From contig JANPLD010000075.1 in the NCBI GenBank assembly GCA_031426355.1, forward strand, positions 1 to 17,986: 17,986 bases of DNA, read 5' to 3'. The notes under the pieces are model-generated. The model worked only from the letters and a program-made list of their open reading frames with translations. It made no database searches and had not been told where the DNA came from. The position numbers and the translations under genes were made by a program. Within the stretch, counting starts at the first letter, position 1; the number at the start of each line of letters is the position of its first letter. Origin of the DNA: JANPLD01 sp031426355. Its GTDB lineage: Bacteria; Pseudomonadota; Alphaproteobacteria; Rickettsiales; UBA8987. This document shows, piece after piece, positions 1-6,625 of this stretch.

Positions 1-617
1 TCGCGATGGAGATCGCCCTTATTGAGAATATCCAGCGTCAGAACCTTAAAGTTCTGGAAGAAGCTGAAGGTTATAAAAGGCTTATAAGCGAATTCGAATA
101 TACTCAGGAACAGCTAGCCGATGTAATAGGCAAAAGCCGCAGCCACGTTACCAATCTGCTTAGGCTACTGGCACTCCCTGAAGATATAAAGTTATTATTG
201 AATGACGGCACTCTTTCAACCGGACATGCCCGTGCTATCTTAACTTCACCTGATCCAGCAGTAGCAGCGGGTGAAATAGTTAAGAAAAATCTTTCAGTTC
301 GCCAGACGGAGAACCTCGTTAAAAGACTAACAGCAGAATCAGGCGCTTTGGTAGTCCGCAAAAAGAACTATACCCGCAAAAGCAAATCAGAATTAAGCGG
401 AGGTAATATAGTAGGTTTTTCTGAAGGAAAATCATCTTCTGATTCCGCTAAAGACCCTGAATTACTTATGATACAAGAGCAGATAAGAAAGAAATCTGGC
501 TTGAAAGTAGAGATAAATAACAACGAGAGATCTGGTGAAACCAAATCAGGTTCTGTTGTAATAAAATATAAAGATATTGAAGAATTAAATACTATTTTGA
601 ATAAGTTAGAAGGGTAA
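1..617 (+). CDS. parB: Chromosome-partitioning protein ParB (5'-truncated by window)
   Basis: ParB binds centromere-like parS sites and, with ParA, segregates the replicated origin. The reading frame is open to the left edge, so the ATG at position 6 is probably internal. ParB is usually near 290 residues, and about 204 codons are present here. The visible part starts in the conserved ALIENIQRQNL-EEAEGYKRL stretch that follows the nuclease/CTPase region. A helix-turn-helix comes next (YTQEQLADVIGKSRSHVTNL), then the segment LSTGHARAILT. The C-terminal dimerisation part ends in VVIKYKDIEELNTILNKL. The middle linker is Ser/Lys-rich and variable, as is usual. The normal upstream neighbour, parA, would lie outside the window. 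sdhC follows 54 bp downstream on the same strand, with no obvious terminator between them. Identification is firm; only the missing N-terminus is unknown. Confidence 0.93.
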   Translation, partial: AMEIALIENIQRQNLKVLEEAEGYKRLISEFEYTQEQLADVIGKSRSHVTNLLRLLALPEDIKLLLNDGTLSTGHARAILTSPDPAVAAGEIVKKNLSVRQTENLVKRLTAESGALVVRKKNYTRKSKSELSGGNIVGFSEGKSSSDSAKDPELLMIQEQIRKKSGLKVEINNNERSGETKSGSVVIKYKDIEELNTILNKLEG

Positions 618-621
618 ATAG

Positions 622-649
622 TTGCAATCATCACTTGATATTATATAAG
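622..649 (+). promoter_or_regulatory. Candidate sigma-70 promoter for sdhCDA
   Basis: A TTGCAA hexamer (622-627) and a TATAAG hexamer (644-649) are separated by 16 bp in the 54-bp gap between parB and sdhC. A start about 7 bp downstream would give a leader of roughly 16 nt. The match is 4/6 and 5/6 to consensus in AT-rich DNA, so chance occurrence is quite possible. Confidence 0.25.
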
Positions 650-671
650 TTCCCAAAATATTTGATTTTCG

Positions 672-1094
672 ATGAAAGAAAATAACCCAGATTCAAACAA
701 TAAGTTAGGCCGCGAAAGGCCGCTTTCCCCGCACTTGCAGGTATATAAGCCTCAGATAACTTCAATGTTATCAATTACACACCGCGCAACTGGTGTTGCA
801 TTATATTTTGGCGTAATATTGTTCGGCTTCTTTTTATATGCCTACGCATTCTTGCCTGATATTGAAATAGTTGGCTGGCTTATAAATAATGATACTGGAA
901 TTTTGGTTCTTAAAGCAATTTTAATACCTTACAGTTACGCTTTATACTTCCACTTTTGCAATGGCATCCGCCATTTATTCTGGGATATGGGTTTTGGGTA
1001 TGAGATACACACTGCTTATAAATCAGGCTACGCAGTGATTTTATTTTCTCTTATATTCACAAGTTTAACTTGGATCGTGGTATTTTTAGTATGA
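672..1094 (+). CDS. sdhC: Succinate dehydrogenase cytochrome b556 subunit SdhC
   Basis: This is a membrane anchor of respiratory complex II. It helps bind heme b and ubiquinone and holds the SdhAB catalytic part at the inner membrane. The 140-residue length is typical. The family signature RPLSPHLQVYKPQITSMLS covers residues 16-34, followed by SITHRATG (34-41); its Ser34 and Arg38 correspond to quinone-site residues in E. coli SdhC. HFCNGIRHLFWD (94-105) carries His94, the expected heme b ligand. Three hydrophobic spans are seen at about 40-60, 76-96 and 118-139. No Shine-Dalgarno sequence precedes the ATG. The gene ends by a 4-nt ATGA overlap with sdhD, indicating translational coupling. Confidence 0.95.
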   Translation: MKENNPDSNNKLGRERPLSPHLQVYKPQITSMLSITHRATGVALYFGVILFGFFLYAYAFLPDIEIVGWLINNDTGILVLKAILIPYSYALYFHFCNGIRHLFWDMGFGYEIHTAYKSGYAVILFSLIFTSLTWIVVFLV

Positions 1095-1453
1095 ATAAAA
1101 TAAGTAAATCTACAGGTGAAGGTTCCCATCACTGGATATGGCAGCGCAAAACTGCAATCGCAAATCTGATACTCGCCCCATGGCTTGCAATATCATTCGT
1201 GCTTATCTCTCAAGGGTATTATGAAGGCCTGGAAGGCTGGATAAAACTGCCAGTTAACGCGTTAATGCTCATACTGTTTTTCCTGAACACATTATATCAC
1301 GGCACACTCGGTATAAAAGTTGTTGCCGAAGATTATATTCACTGCAAAACAAAAAGATTTGCCGTAGTTGTTTTCACTGAACTTCTCGGAATAACAGTTT
1401 TCATGGCAGCATTATTTGCCATCCTTAATATTTATTTTAATTTTAGCGTTTAA
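1091..1453 (+). CDS. sdhD: Succinate dehydrogenase membrane anchor subunit SdhD
   Basis: This is the second hydrophobic anchor of complex II, pairing with SdhC around the heme and ubiquinone site. I place the start at the ATG at 1091 because it overlaps the sdhC stop as ATGA and gives a normal 120-residue protein. A longer frame from a TTG at 1070 would add seven residues lying wholly inside sdhC. Visible motifs are HHWIWQRKTAIANL (residues 13-26) and YHGTLGIKVVAEDYIH (69-84), the conserved His plus DY segment of SdhD; His70 is the likely heme-side ligand. Three transmembrane spans are predicted at about 22-41, 54-74 and 89-112. sdhA follows after 8 bp, so the three genes are almost certainly one transcript. 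Confidence 0.93.
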   Translation: MNKISKSTGEGSHHWIWQRKTAIANLILAPWLAISFVLISQGYYEGLEGWIKLPVNALMLILFFLNTLYHGTLGIKVVAEDYIHCKTKRFAVVVFTELLGITVFMAALFAILNIYFNFSV

Positions 1454-1461
1454 AAATTTGT

Positions 1462-3261
1462 ATGTCCAAACCTGCGTATAATATAGTCTATCATGAATAT
1501 GATGTAGTAGTTGTAGGGGCAGGTGGTGCAGGTCTTCGCGCGGCACTTGGTTTATCTGAAAAAGGTTTGTCTACAGCATGTATAACAAAAGTATTCCCGA
1601 CTCGCTCACACACTGTTGCCGCGCAAGGCGGCATCTCTGCGGCGCTTGGCAACATGACTAAAGATGATTGGCGCTGGCACTTCTTTGATACCATTAAAGG
1701 TTCTGACTGGCTTGGCGATCAGGATGCAATTGAATATATGTGTAAGAATGCTGTTGCTTCAGTAATTGAGCTTGAGCATTACGGCGTTCCATTTTCAAGA
1801 ACACCTGAAGGCAAGATATACCAGCGCCCATTCGGTGGTATGACAACTGAATTTGGTGAAGGCCCGGCAGCTGTTCGTACTTGCGCTGCGGCTGACAGAA
1901 CTGGTCACTCAATTCTTCATACATTATATCAGCAATCATTAAAGCATAAGGCAAAATTCTTCGTAGAATATTTTGCGCTTGATCTCATTATGGACGAGTC
2001 TGATGATTCATGCAAAGGTGTAGTCGCATGGAACCTTGATGATGGTTCTATCCACGTTTTCCGCGCTCATATGGTTATCCTTGCTACTGGCGGATATGGC
2101 CGTGCATATTTCTCCGCAACTTCTGCCCACACTTGTACTGGTGATGGTGGTGGTATGACAATCCGCGCAGGATTACCGATGCAGGATATGGAATTCACGC
2201 AATTCCACCCGACAGGTATTTATGGTTCAGGCTGCTTGATAACTGAAGGCGCCCGAGGTGAAGGCGGAATCCTCCGCAATTCCGAAGGTGAAGCTTTCAT
2301 GGAAAGATATGCCCCGAAAGCTAAAAACTTAGCGTCCCGCGACGTAGTTTCCCGCGCCATGACCATTGAGATAATGGAAGGCAGAGGTGTTGGCCCGAAA
2401 AAAGATCACATCTATTTGCACCTTGATCACTTAGACCCCTCGATATTACATAAAAGGCTCCCGGGAATTTCTGAAACTGCAAAAATATTTGCCGGTGTTG
2501 ATGTTACTAAAGAACCAATACCAGTTCTGCCAACGGTACATTATAATATGGGCGGCATACCAACAAACTATCATTGCGAAGTTATCACGCGTGAAAATGA
2601 TAGCCCTGAAATGGTTGTTCCGGGCTTAATGGCTATAGGTGAAGCAGGTTGTATATCAGTTCACGGTGCGAACCGACTTGGTTCAAACTCACTTCTTGAT
2701 CTTGTAGTGTTTGGCAGGGCTGCTGCATACAGATGCGCAGAAATAATAAAGCCAAATTCTCCGCACAAAAAATTAAACAGCAATATTGTTGATAAAGTTA
2801 TTAGCAGGTTTGATAAGATAAGATATTGTAGCGGTACAACTTCTGTTGCTAATGTTCGCTTCACTATGCAGAAGACCATGCAGGAAAAAGCGGCAGTTTT
2901 CCGTACTGAAGACACTATGCTTGAAGGCATCGACCAGATGCAGAAAGTTTATGAACTTAACAAAGATATGAGTGTTAAAGATAAAGGACTTATCTGGAAT
3001 TCTGATCTTGTTGAAGCATTAGAATTGCAAAATTTAATACCTCAGGCAATGGTTTCAATCGCATCAGCGCTTAACAGAAAAGAAAGCAGGGGAGCTCACG
3101 CCCGCGAAGATTATAAAGACAGGGATGACACTAACTGGATGAAACACACCCTCGCATGGGTTGATGATAACGGCACCGTAAGTATTGACTATCGCCCGGT
3201 TCACATGAACACTTTAACTAAAGACGTTGAGCCAGTTCCACCGAAGAAAAGGGTTTACTAG
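1462..3261 (+). CDS. sdhA: Succinate dehydrogenase flavoprotein subunit SdhA
   Basis: This subunit oxidises succinate to fumarate and passes electrons through covalently bound FAD to the iron-sulfur subunit SdhB; it belongs to the TCA cycle and complex II. The 599-residue length is standard. The dinucleotide fold is VVVVGAGGAGLRAAL (residues 15-29). RSHTVAAQGGIS (48-59) contains His50, the expected FAD-linking histidine. Active-site segments include QFHPTG (247-252), TEGARGEGG (261-269) and SRDVVSRAM (292-300), then HYNMGGIPTNY and HGANRLGSNSLLDLVVFGR. The C-terminal RESRGAHAREDY-RDDTNWMKHT signature is intact. No Shine-Dalgarno is visible; the gene probably reinitiates from sdhD, 8 bp upstream. 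The usual downstream partner sdhB is absent: a toxin-antitoxin pair follows instead. Confidence 0.97.
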   Translation: MSKPAYNIVYHEYDVVVVGAGGAGLRAALGLSEKGLSTACITKVFPTRSHTVAAQGGISAALGNMTKDDWRWHFFDTIKGSDWLGDQDAIEYMCKNAVASVIELEHYGVPFSRTPEGKIYQRPFGGMTTEFGEGPAAVRTCAAADRTGHSILHTLYQQSLKHKAKFFVEYFALDLIMDESDDSCKGVVAWNLDDGSIHVFRAHMVILATGGYGRAYFSATSAHTCTGDGGGMTIRAGLPMQDMEFTQFHPTGIYGSGCLITEGARGEGGILRNSEGEAFMERYAPKAKNLASRDVVSRAMTIEIMEGRGVGPKKDHIYLHLDHLDPSILHKRLPGISETAKIFAGVDVTKEPIPVLPTVHYNMGGIPTNYHCEVITRENDSPEMVVPGLMAIGEAGCISVHGANRLGSNSLLDLVVFGRAAAYRCAEIIKPNSPHKKLNSNIVDKVISRFDKIRYCSGTTSVANVRFTMQKTMQEKAAVFRTEDTMLEGIDQMQKVYELNKDMSVKDKGLIWNSDLVEALELQNLIPQAMVSIASALNRKESRGAHAREDYKDRDDTNWMKHTLAWVDDNGTVSIDYRPVHMNTLTKDVEPVPPKKRVY

Positions 3262-3272
3262 GCCTTGTTTTT

Positions 3273-3304
3273 ATGATATTCCTTACAAAAGTAAGGAATA
3301 TCAT
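3273..3304. promoter_or_regulatory. Perfect 14-bp inverted repeat before the antitoxin gene
   Basis: ATGATATTCCTTAC (3273-3286) and its exact reverse complement (3291-3304) are separated by AAAA. The repeat lies 12 bp after the sdhA stop and ends 2 bp before the antitoxin ATG. AAGGA (3293-3297), the likely Shine-Dalgarno of the antitoxin gene, sits in the right arm, so an RNA hairpin would mask it. It could be an operator for the AbrB/MazE-fold antitoxin, an attenuating hairpin, or part of sdhA termination. There is no T-run after it, which argues against a classical terminator. Confidence 0.6.
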
Positions 3305-3306
3305 AT

Positions 3307-3540
3307 ATGCAAACAGAAATAAGTAAAATTACCTCGAAAGGACAAATAACAATTCCGCTTTCCATCAGGAAAGAGCTTGAAGTTTCCGAAGGGGACAAGC
3401 TTGTTTTTCAAAAAAAAGGAAGTGATATAATCATTAAAAAATCACAATCTGTTGATGTAGCTTATTATAAGAATATACAAAAGTCTTTTAGTTCAGAATG
3501 GAATTCCAAGGCAGATTCAGAGGCTTACGATGACCTGTAG
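3307..3540 (+). CDS. AbrB/MazE-family antitoxin
   Basis: A 77-residue protein with a SpoVT/AbrB-type swapped-hairpin DNA-binding domain: SKITSKGQITIPLSIRKEL and VSEGDKLVFQ occupy residues 6-35. This is the usual N-terminus of MazE-like antitoxins. The charged C-terminal half (about 45-77, ending in DSEAYDDL) is the part that normally clamps the toxin and is degraded by proteases. AAGGA lies 9 nt before the ATG, inside the inverted repeat. The toxin gene overlaps the end of this one by 11 bp, the typical antitoxin-first layout. By family, it should bind its own promoter alone or with the toxin; the adjacent palindrome is the obvious candidate site. The assignment to a module rests on fold and neighbour together. 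Confidence 0.88.
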   Translation: MQTEISKITSKGQITIPLSIRKELEVSEGDKLVFQKKGSDIIIKKSQSVDVAYYKNIQKSFSSEWNSKADSEAYDDL

Positions 3541-3865
3541 CTCTTGGGATATTATTGTCGTACCATTCCCTTTTGCAGATTCACCCACTGTTAAACCCCG
3601 CCCTGTTCTTATAATATCAGAAGATAAATTTAATGAAGGCAATAACCACTGTGTGGCCGCCATGATCACAACTGCAGCAAATTCCAAATGGCTTGGCGAT
3701 AGTGAAATATCCGATATTAAAAAATCTGGATTAACAAAGAAATCTTTTATCAGATTAAAATTCTTTACCCTCGATTTGAATTTTGATTATAGGAAAATTG
3801 GAAGTCTATCTGCTAAAGATAAAGCTGCATTCAAAAAGAATTTTAAAAAATATATAAAGGTTTAA
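3530..3865 (+). CDS. MazF/PemK-family endoribonuclease toxin
   Basis: A 111-residue protein of the PemK/MazF family, whose members cleave mRNA at short sequences until bound by the antitoxin. WDIIVVPFPFADSP (residues 6-19) is the first strand and loop; KPRPVLIIS (22-30) holds the conserved Arg of the active site. GLTKKSFIRLKFFTLD forms the second conserved block with Lys/Arg and the FTLD turn. Then comes RKIGSLSAKDK near the C-terminus. AGAGG (3519-3523) lies 6 nt before the ATG, a better ribosome site than most genes in this window have. Nothing is truncated, so the toxin looks functional. The gene converges on the CCA-adding enzyme gene with a 10-bp gap. Confidence 0.88.
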   Translation: MTCSSWDIIVVPFPFADSPTVKPRPVLIISEDKFNEGNNHCVAAMITTAANSKWLGDSEISDIKKSGLTKKSFIRLKFFTLDLNFDYRKIGSLSAKDKAAFKKNFKKYIKV

Positions 3866-3881
3866 GTTTAGCTTTCTAAAC
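3866..3881. terminator. Small hairpin between convergent mazF-like and cca genes
   Basis: GTTTAG and CTAAAC form a perfect 6-bp stem around CTTT, starting right after the toxin stop and overlapping the last codons of the minus-strand gene. It could act as a weak bidirectional terminator, but no T-run follows it closely on either strand. Confidence 0.25.
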
Positions 3882-5075
3882 CCTCACCGCATTCAGTATC
3901 TCATCACGGCTGAGTTTATATTCTGATCTTTCCCATAGCTCTTCAGATTTTCTGAGCATATCGCCAAGCTCTTTGCTTGGTTTTAAATTTAACTGCTCCA
4001 TCAATATTTTCGCATCGATCGGGAATTCCGGCGCATCAAAAACATTTGCTTTTTCTATAAGCTCAATAGCTCTTGTTCTGTTAAGTTTATCTCTTGATAG
4101 AGATAATATCACATATTCAATGAAATCATTTTTGCCATCAAGCCTTATAGCTTTCCTGACTTCGTAATCATTTTCAAAATCTATTTCGTTAGCTTCCATC
4201 AACCTTATCAAATGGCCTTTCTCCCTTGAGGAAAATTTCATTCTCTCGGCTATCTTCTCTGCGGAATCCTCATCAGGTTTTATGAAGGATGAGATTGCCG
4301 TAACAAAATTAAGTTCGCTTTCTTTAATATCAGGAAATAATGGTATCGCCGAATAATAATTCTGCAGATTATCAAAATTAAAATCTTCAGATGAAAGATT
4401 TGTAATCTTCTCCATCGCGCCAATATCAACCATCTGTTTAAAAACTTCTGGGGAAGTAGGATATTCCAGCATTTTTATTATCTCAGTCCTTATCCTTTCG
4501 CCGGCTATACCATCCAGTCCATCACGATTTTCAGCGCAAGCCTGTATCTGCTCTTCAATTATTGAGCCTATGCCAAAGCCAGCATGGAACCTAAACATCC
4601 TTAGTATCCTCAAATAATCTTCCGTGATCCTCTGCTGCGAATTTCCAATAAATCTTACAATACCTTTTTCCAGATCATCAATACCGTTATGATAATCATA
4701 TATTTTTCCTTCCCTATCCATATAAAGCGCGTTGAAGGTAAAATCCCTGCGAATTGAATCATCTTCAAATTTGTCAGAGAATTCTACTTCTGCATGACGA
4801 CCAAAACATTTTATATCCTTGCGGAGTGTAGTTACTTCATAGGGCACCCCATGCATTAGAATAGTTACCGTACCAAACTGAATACCAGTTGGTATCACCA
4901 GAATTTCGCGCTGTTCAAAGATCTTTGTAACTTTATCAGGCGTTATTGATGTTGCGATATCAATATCATTAGTTGTTCTGCCGCATATATGGTCGCGAAC
5001 GCAACCGCCTACAAAGCGAGCTTGCCCACCTTCTTCTTCTAATATCTCAAGAATTATCTTAGCTACGTTTAACAC
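3876..5075 (-). CDS. cca: CCA-adding enzyme / tRNA nucleotidyltransferase, class II
   Basis: This enzyme adds or repairs the 3'-CCA end of tRNAs using CTP and ATP. The 399-residue length suits the alphaproteobacterial family. The nucleotidyltransferase head has FVGGCVRD (residues 21-28) and the metal-binding DID pair (Asp37, Asp39) in TTNDIDIAT. RRDFTFNAL (109-117) and RITEDYLRILRMFRF (149-163) are the B and neck motifs that read the incoming nucleotide. The C-terminal half is helical with no recognised HD phosphohydrolase motif. The start is GTG at 5075, because an in-frame TAA (the stop of the upstream gene) lies 6 bp before it. No Shine-Dalgarno is visible, so reinitiation from the upstream gene is likely. 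Poly(A) polymerase is the alternative name in this superfamily, but size and context favour CCA addition. Confidence 0.93.
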   Translation of the reverse strand: MLNVAKIILEILEEEGGQARFVGGCVRDHICGRTTNDIDIATSITPDKVTKIFEQREILVIPTGIQFGTVTILMHGVPYEVTTLRKDIKCFGRHAEVEFSDKFEDDSIRRDFTFNALYMDREGKIYDYHNGIDDLEKGIVRFIGNSQQRITEDYLRILRMFRFHAGFGIGSIIEEQIQACAENRDGLDGIAGERIRTEIIKMLEYPTSPEVFKQMVDIGAMEKITNLSSEDFNFDNLQNYYSAIPLFPDIKESELNFVTAISSFIKPDEDSAEKIAERMKFSSREKGHLIRLMEANEIDFENDYEVRKAIRLDGKNDFIEYVILSLSRDKLNRTRAIELIEKANVFDAPEFPIDAKILMEQLNLKPSKELGDMLRKSEELWERSEYKLSRDEILNAVRV

Positions 5076-5081
5076 TATATA

Positions 5082-5354
5082 TTATTTTATTTCTGAAGGA
5101 ATTATATTACCCTTTTCATCACTATGTGTAGGAATAAAATTACCGCTGCTCGGTTTTAGATTAATTCCCTCCCAGAACAGAAGCAAAATTATCAACAAAC
5201 CTGTGGCTATAAGAGTATAGAACCCATAGCGTTTCCTCTTCTCAAAATATTCATCGAGAACTTTGATATCTTTCCTGTTAGCCACATACACCCATACCAG
5301 ATATATGATTACAGGTATCAGCGCCGGCCATATCTTCAAAAGTATTTTTATCAT
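5082..5354 (-). CDS. Small membrane protein, DUF6111-like
   Basis: A 90-residue protein with two hydrophobic spans (about 6-25 and 47-64) around a short basic loop containing EYFEKRKRYG. A soluble C-terminal tail ends FIPTHSDEKGNIIPSEIK. The tail pattern (aromatic/Ile-P-x-H/P ... G-x-I-x-P) and the position directly before cca match the alphaproteobacterial DUF6111 family as I remember it. That family has no known function. The gene is 6 bp from cca and in the same frame, so the two are co-transcribed and probably translationally coupled. It diverges from dapB across a 61-bp AT-rich gap. Topology suggests an inner-membrane protein. The family name is from memory, not from a search. Confidence 0.75.
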   Translation of the reverse strand: MIKILLKIWPALIPVIIYLVWVYVANRKDIKVLDEYFEKRKRYGFYTLIATGLLIILLLFWEGINLKPSSGNFIPTHSDEKGNIIPSEIK

Positions 5355-5387
5355 TTTATATTGTTGATTAAATTTTATTACTTATAA

Positions 5388-5404
5388 ATGTTTATATTAA
5401 ACAT
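5388..5404. promoter_or_regulatory. Palindrome in the DUF6111-dapB divergent gap
   Basis: ATGTTTA and TAAACAT (perfect 7-bp arms, 3-bp spacer) sit 11 bp before the dapB start, between two divergent genes. The position suits an operator affecting both directions. AT-only palindromes of this size arise easily by chance in such DNA, and I recognise no known regulator site. Confidence 0.3.
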
Positions 5405-5415
5405 AAATATATAAA

Positions 5416-6219
5416 ATGAAAATAGGTGTAGCGGGAGCCGCAGGCAGAATGGGCAGAATGAATCTCTCCCAGATAATATCAACTGATGGCGTCCAGTTGG
5501 CAAGCGCCCTGGAAATGAAAGATTCGGAATTCGTCGGTAAAAATGCTTATCAACTCGCCGGTTATACTCTCAGTGCGGATTTCATTGAGGTCACTGACGA
5601 TATTGATGAGTTCATCACAAAATGCGATGCCGTGATAGATTTTACCGCTCCAGCTTCCACATTGAACCTAGCAAAAAAGATTGCTGAAAAAGGTAAGATA
5701 CACGTTGTCGGTACCACCGGAATGACAAAAGATGATGAAGCGAAACTCAGGGAATATGCAAATTCTGCCCGTATAATATATGCCCCAAATATGAGTATCG
5801 GCGTTAATGTTCTGCTTGCACTTGTAGAAAAGGCCGCTTCCATACTTGATGATTCATACGATATCGAGATTGTTGAAATGCACCACAATAAAAAAGTTGA
5901 TGCTCCATCAGGCACAGCATTGGGCTTAGGAAAAGCCGCCGCAAAGGGTAGGGAAGTTGCTCTGGATAAAGTATGGTGTAAATCACGTGATGGTAACACC
6001 GGCGCACGCCCAAAAGGTGAGATAGGTTTTGCCACCTTACGTGGTGGTGACGTGGTGGGTGACCACACCGTAATATTCGCAACTGATGGAGAGCGTGTCG
6101 AAATAACACATAAAGCATCATCCCGCGCAGTATTTGCAAAAGGTGCCGTCCGCGCATGCATCTGGGCAAAAGAGAACAAACCAGGGCTTTATAATATGAT
6201 AGATGTTCTGGGGCTTTAA
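5416..6219 (+). CDS. dapB: 4-hydroxy-tetrahydrodipicolinate reductase DapB
   Basis: DapB reduces 4-hydroxy-tetrahydrodipicolinate with NAD(P)H in the lysine and meso-diaminopimelate pathway, supplying the peptidoglycan cross-link amino acid. The 267-residue length is normal. The nucleotide-binding loop is GVAGAAGRMGR (residues 4-14). VVGTTGMT (97-104) and YAPNMSIGVN (122-131) line the cofactor and substrate site. EMHHNKKVDAPSGTAL (154-169) is the DapB signature with the catalytic His156/His157 and Lys160. The C-terminal dimer/tetramer strand region ends FAKGAVRACIWAKENKPGLY-MIDVLGL. No Shine-Dalgarno precedes the ATG. The gene stands alone on this strand after the divergent gap, and a hairpin overlaps its stop codon. 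All key residues are present. Confidence 0.97.
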   Translation: MKIGVAGAAGRMGRMNLSQIISTDGVQLASALEMKDSEFVGKNAYQLAGYTLSADFIEVTDDIDEFITKCDAVIDFTAPASTLNLAKKIAEKGKIHVVGTTGMTKDDEAKLREYANSARIIYAPNMSIGVNVLLALVEKAASILDDSYDIEIVEMHHNKKVDAPSGTALGLGKAAAKGREVALDKVWCKSRDGNTGARPKGEIGFATLRGGDVVGDHTVIFATDGERVEITHKASSRAVFAKGAVRACIWAKENKPGLYNMIDVLGL

Positions 6220-6234
6220 ATTTGATTTAAACCC
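6211..6234 (+). terminator. Possible terminator hairpin at the end of dapB
   Basis: GGG-TTTAAA (6211-6220, with C6214 bulged) pairs with TTTAAA-CCC (6226-6234) around a TTTGA loop. The dapB stop codon lies in the left arm. The following ATTATCTTTATA is only moderately U-rich, so termination would be partial. It overlaps the -35 of the candidate promoter for the next gene. Confidence 0.3.
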
Positions 6235-6250
6235 ATTATCTTTATATAGA
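6222..6250 (+). promoter_or_regulatory. Candidate sigma-70 promoter for the YdcH-like gene
   Basis: TTGATT (6222-6227) and TATAGA (6245-6250) have the ideal 17-bp spacing, and would give a leader of about 28 nt ending in a strong AAGGAG ribosome site. Each hexamer matches consensus at 4 of 6 positions. Confidence 0.35.
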
Positions 6251-6284
6251 CACTTGATATTATTAACTAAAAAGGAGTTGTTTT

Positions 6285-6527
6285 ATGAAAGGCGAATCAC
6301 ACGATCTTATCCATGAATTTCCTGAATATGTTGAGCAGATCCAGAACCTCAAAACCGTTGATGAAAGCTTCAACAGACTTTTTGAGGAATACCACCACAT
6401 CAACACCCAGGTACAGCGCGTTGAATATGACATAGAGCCAGCATCCGATGCCTACGCAGAAACCCTGAAAAAGAAGCGCCTAGCTCTCAAAGATGAACTT
6501 TTCCACAGGCTAAAAGAAGTTGCTTAA
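6285..6527 (+). CDS. YdcH family (DUF465) small protein
   Basis: An 80-residue, highly charged, all-helical protein. The family pattern is visible: an N-terminal HEFPEY (residues 10-15), an acidic/basic helix around FNRLFEEYHHINTQVQRVE (29-47), and a C-terminal helix LKKKRLALKDELFHRLKE. DUF465/YdcH proteins are short antiparallel coiled coils common in Proteobacteria; their job is unknown. It has the clearest Shine-Dalgarno in the window, AAGGAG (6272-6277), 7 nt before the ATG, which suggests high expression and its own regulation. It stands alone between dapB and the large carboxyltransferase-like gene, with about 98 bp separating it from the latter. Family membership is confident; function cannot be stated. 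Confidence 0.88.
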   Translation: MKGESHDLIHEFPEYVEQIQNLKTVDESFNRLFEEYHHINTQVQRVEYDIEPASDAYAETLKKKRLALKDELFHRLKEVA

Positions 6528-6625
6528 ACTTTGATTAGTTGCTCTCATTATAATTCACTTTTCGCTTGCCTTATAACCCCGCAATATGCTAGCGTGGCAG
6601 GAATGTAACACGTTGAGATGCACAC

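Noticed and set aside
1070..1090. Longer TTG start for sdhD
   Set aside because: The ATG at 1091 overlaps the sdhC stop as ATGA and gives the usual SdhD N-terminus; the extra seven residues are not SdhD-like.
3273..3304. Classical rho-independent terminator of sdhA
   Set aside because: The stem is AT-rich and no T-run follows it; position next to the antitoxin start and over its ribosome site fits regulation better.
5562..6179. Open frame of 205 codons antisense to dapB
   Set aside because: It lies wholly opposite a clear dapB gene, its product is Ser/Pro/Thr-rich with no recognisable domain, and it has no ribosome site; it is a by-product of dapB codon use.
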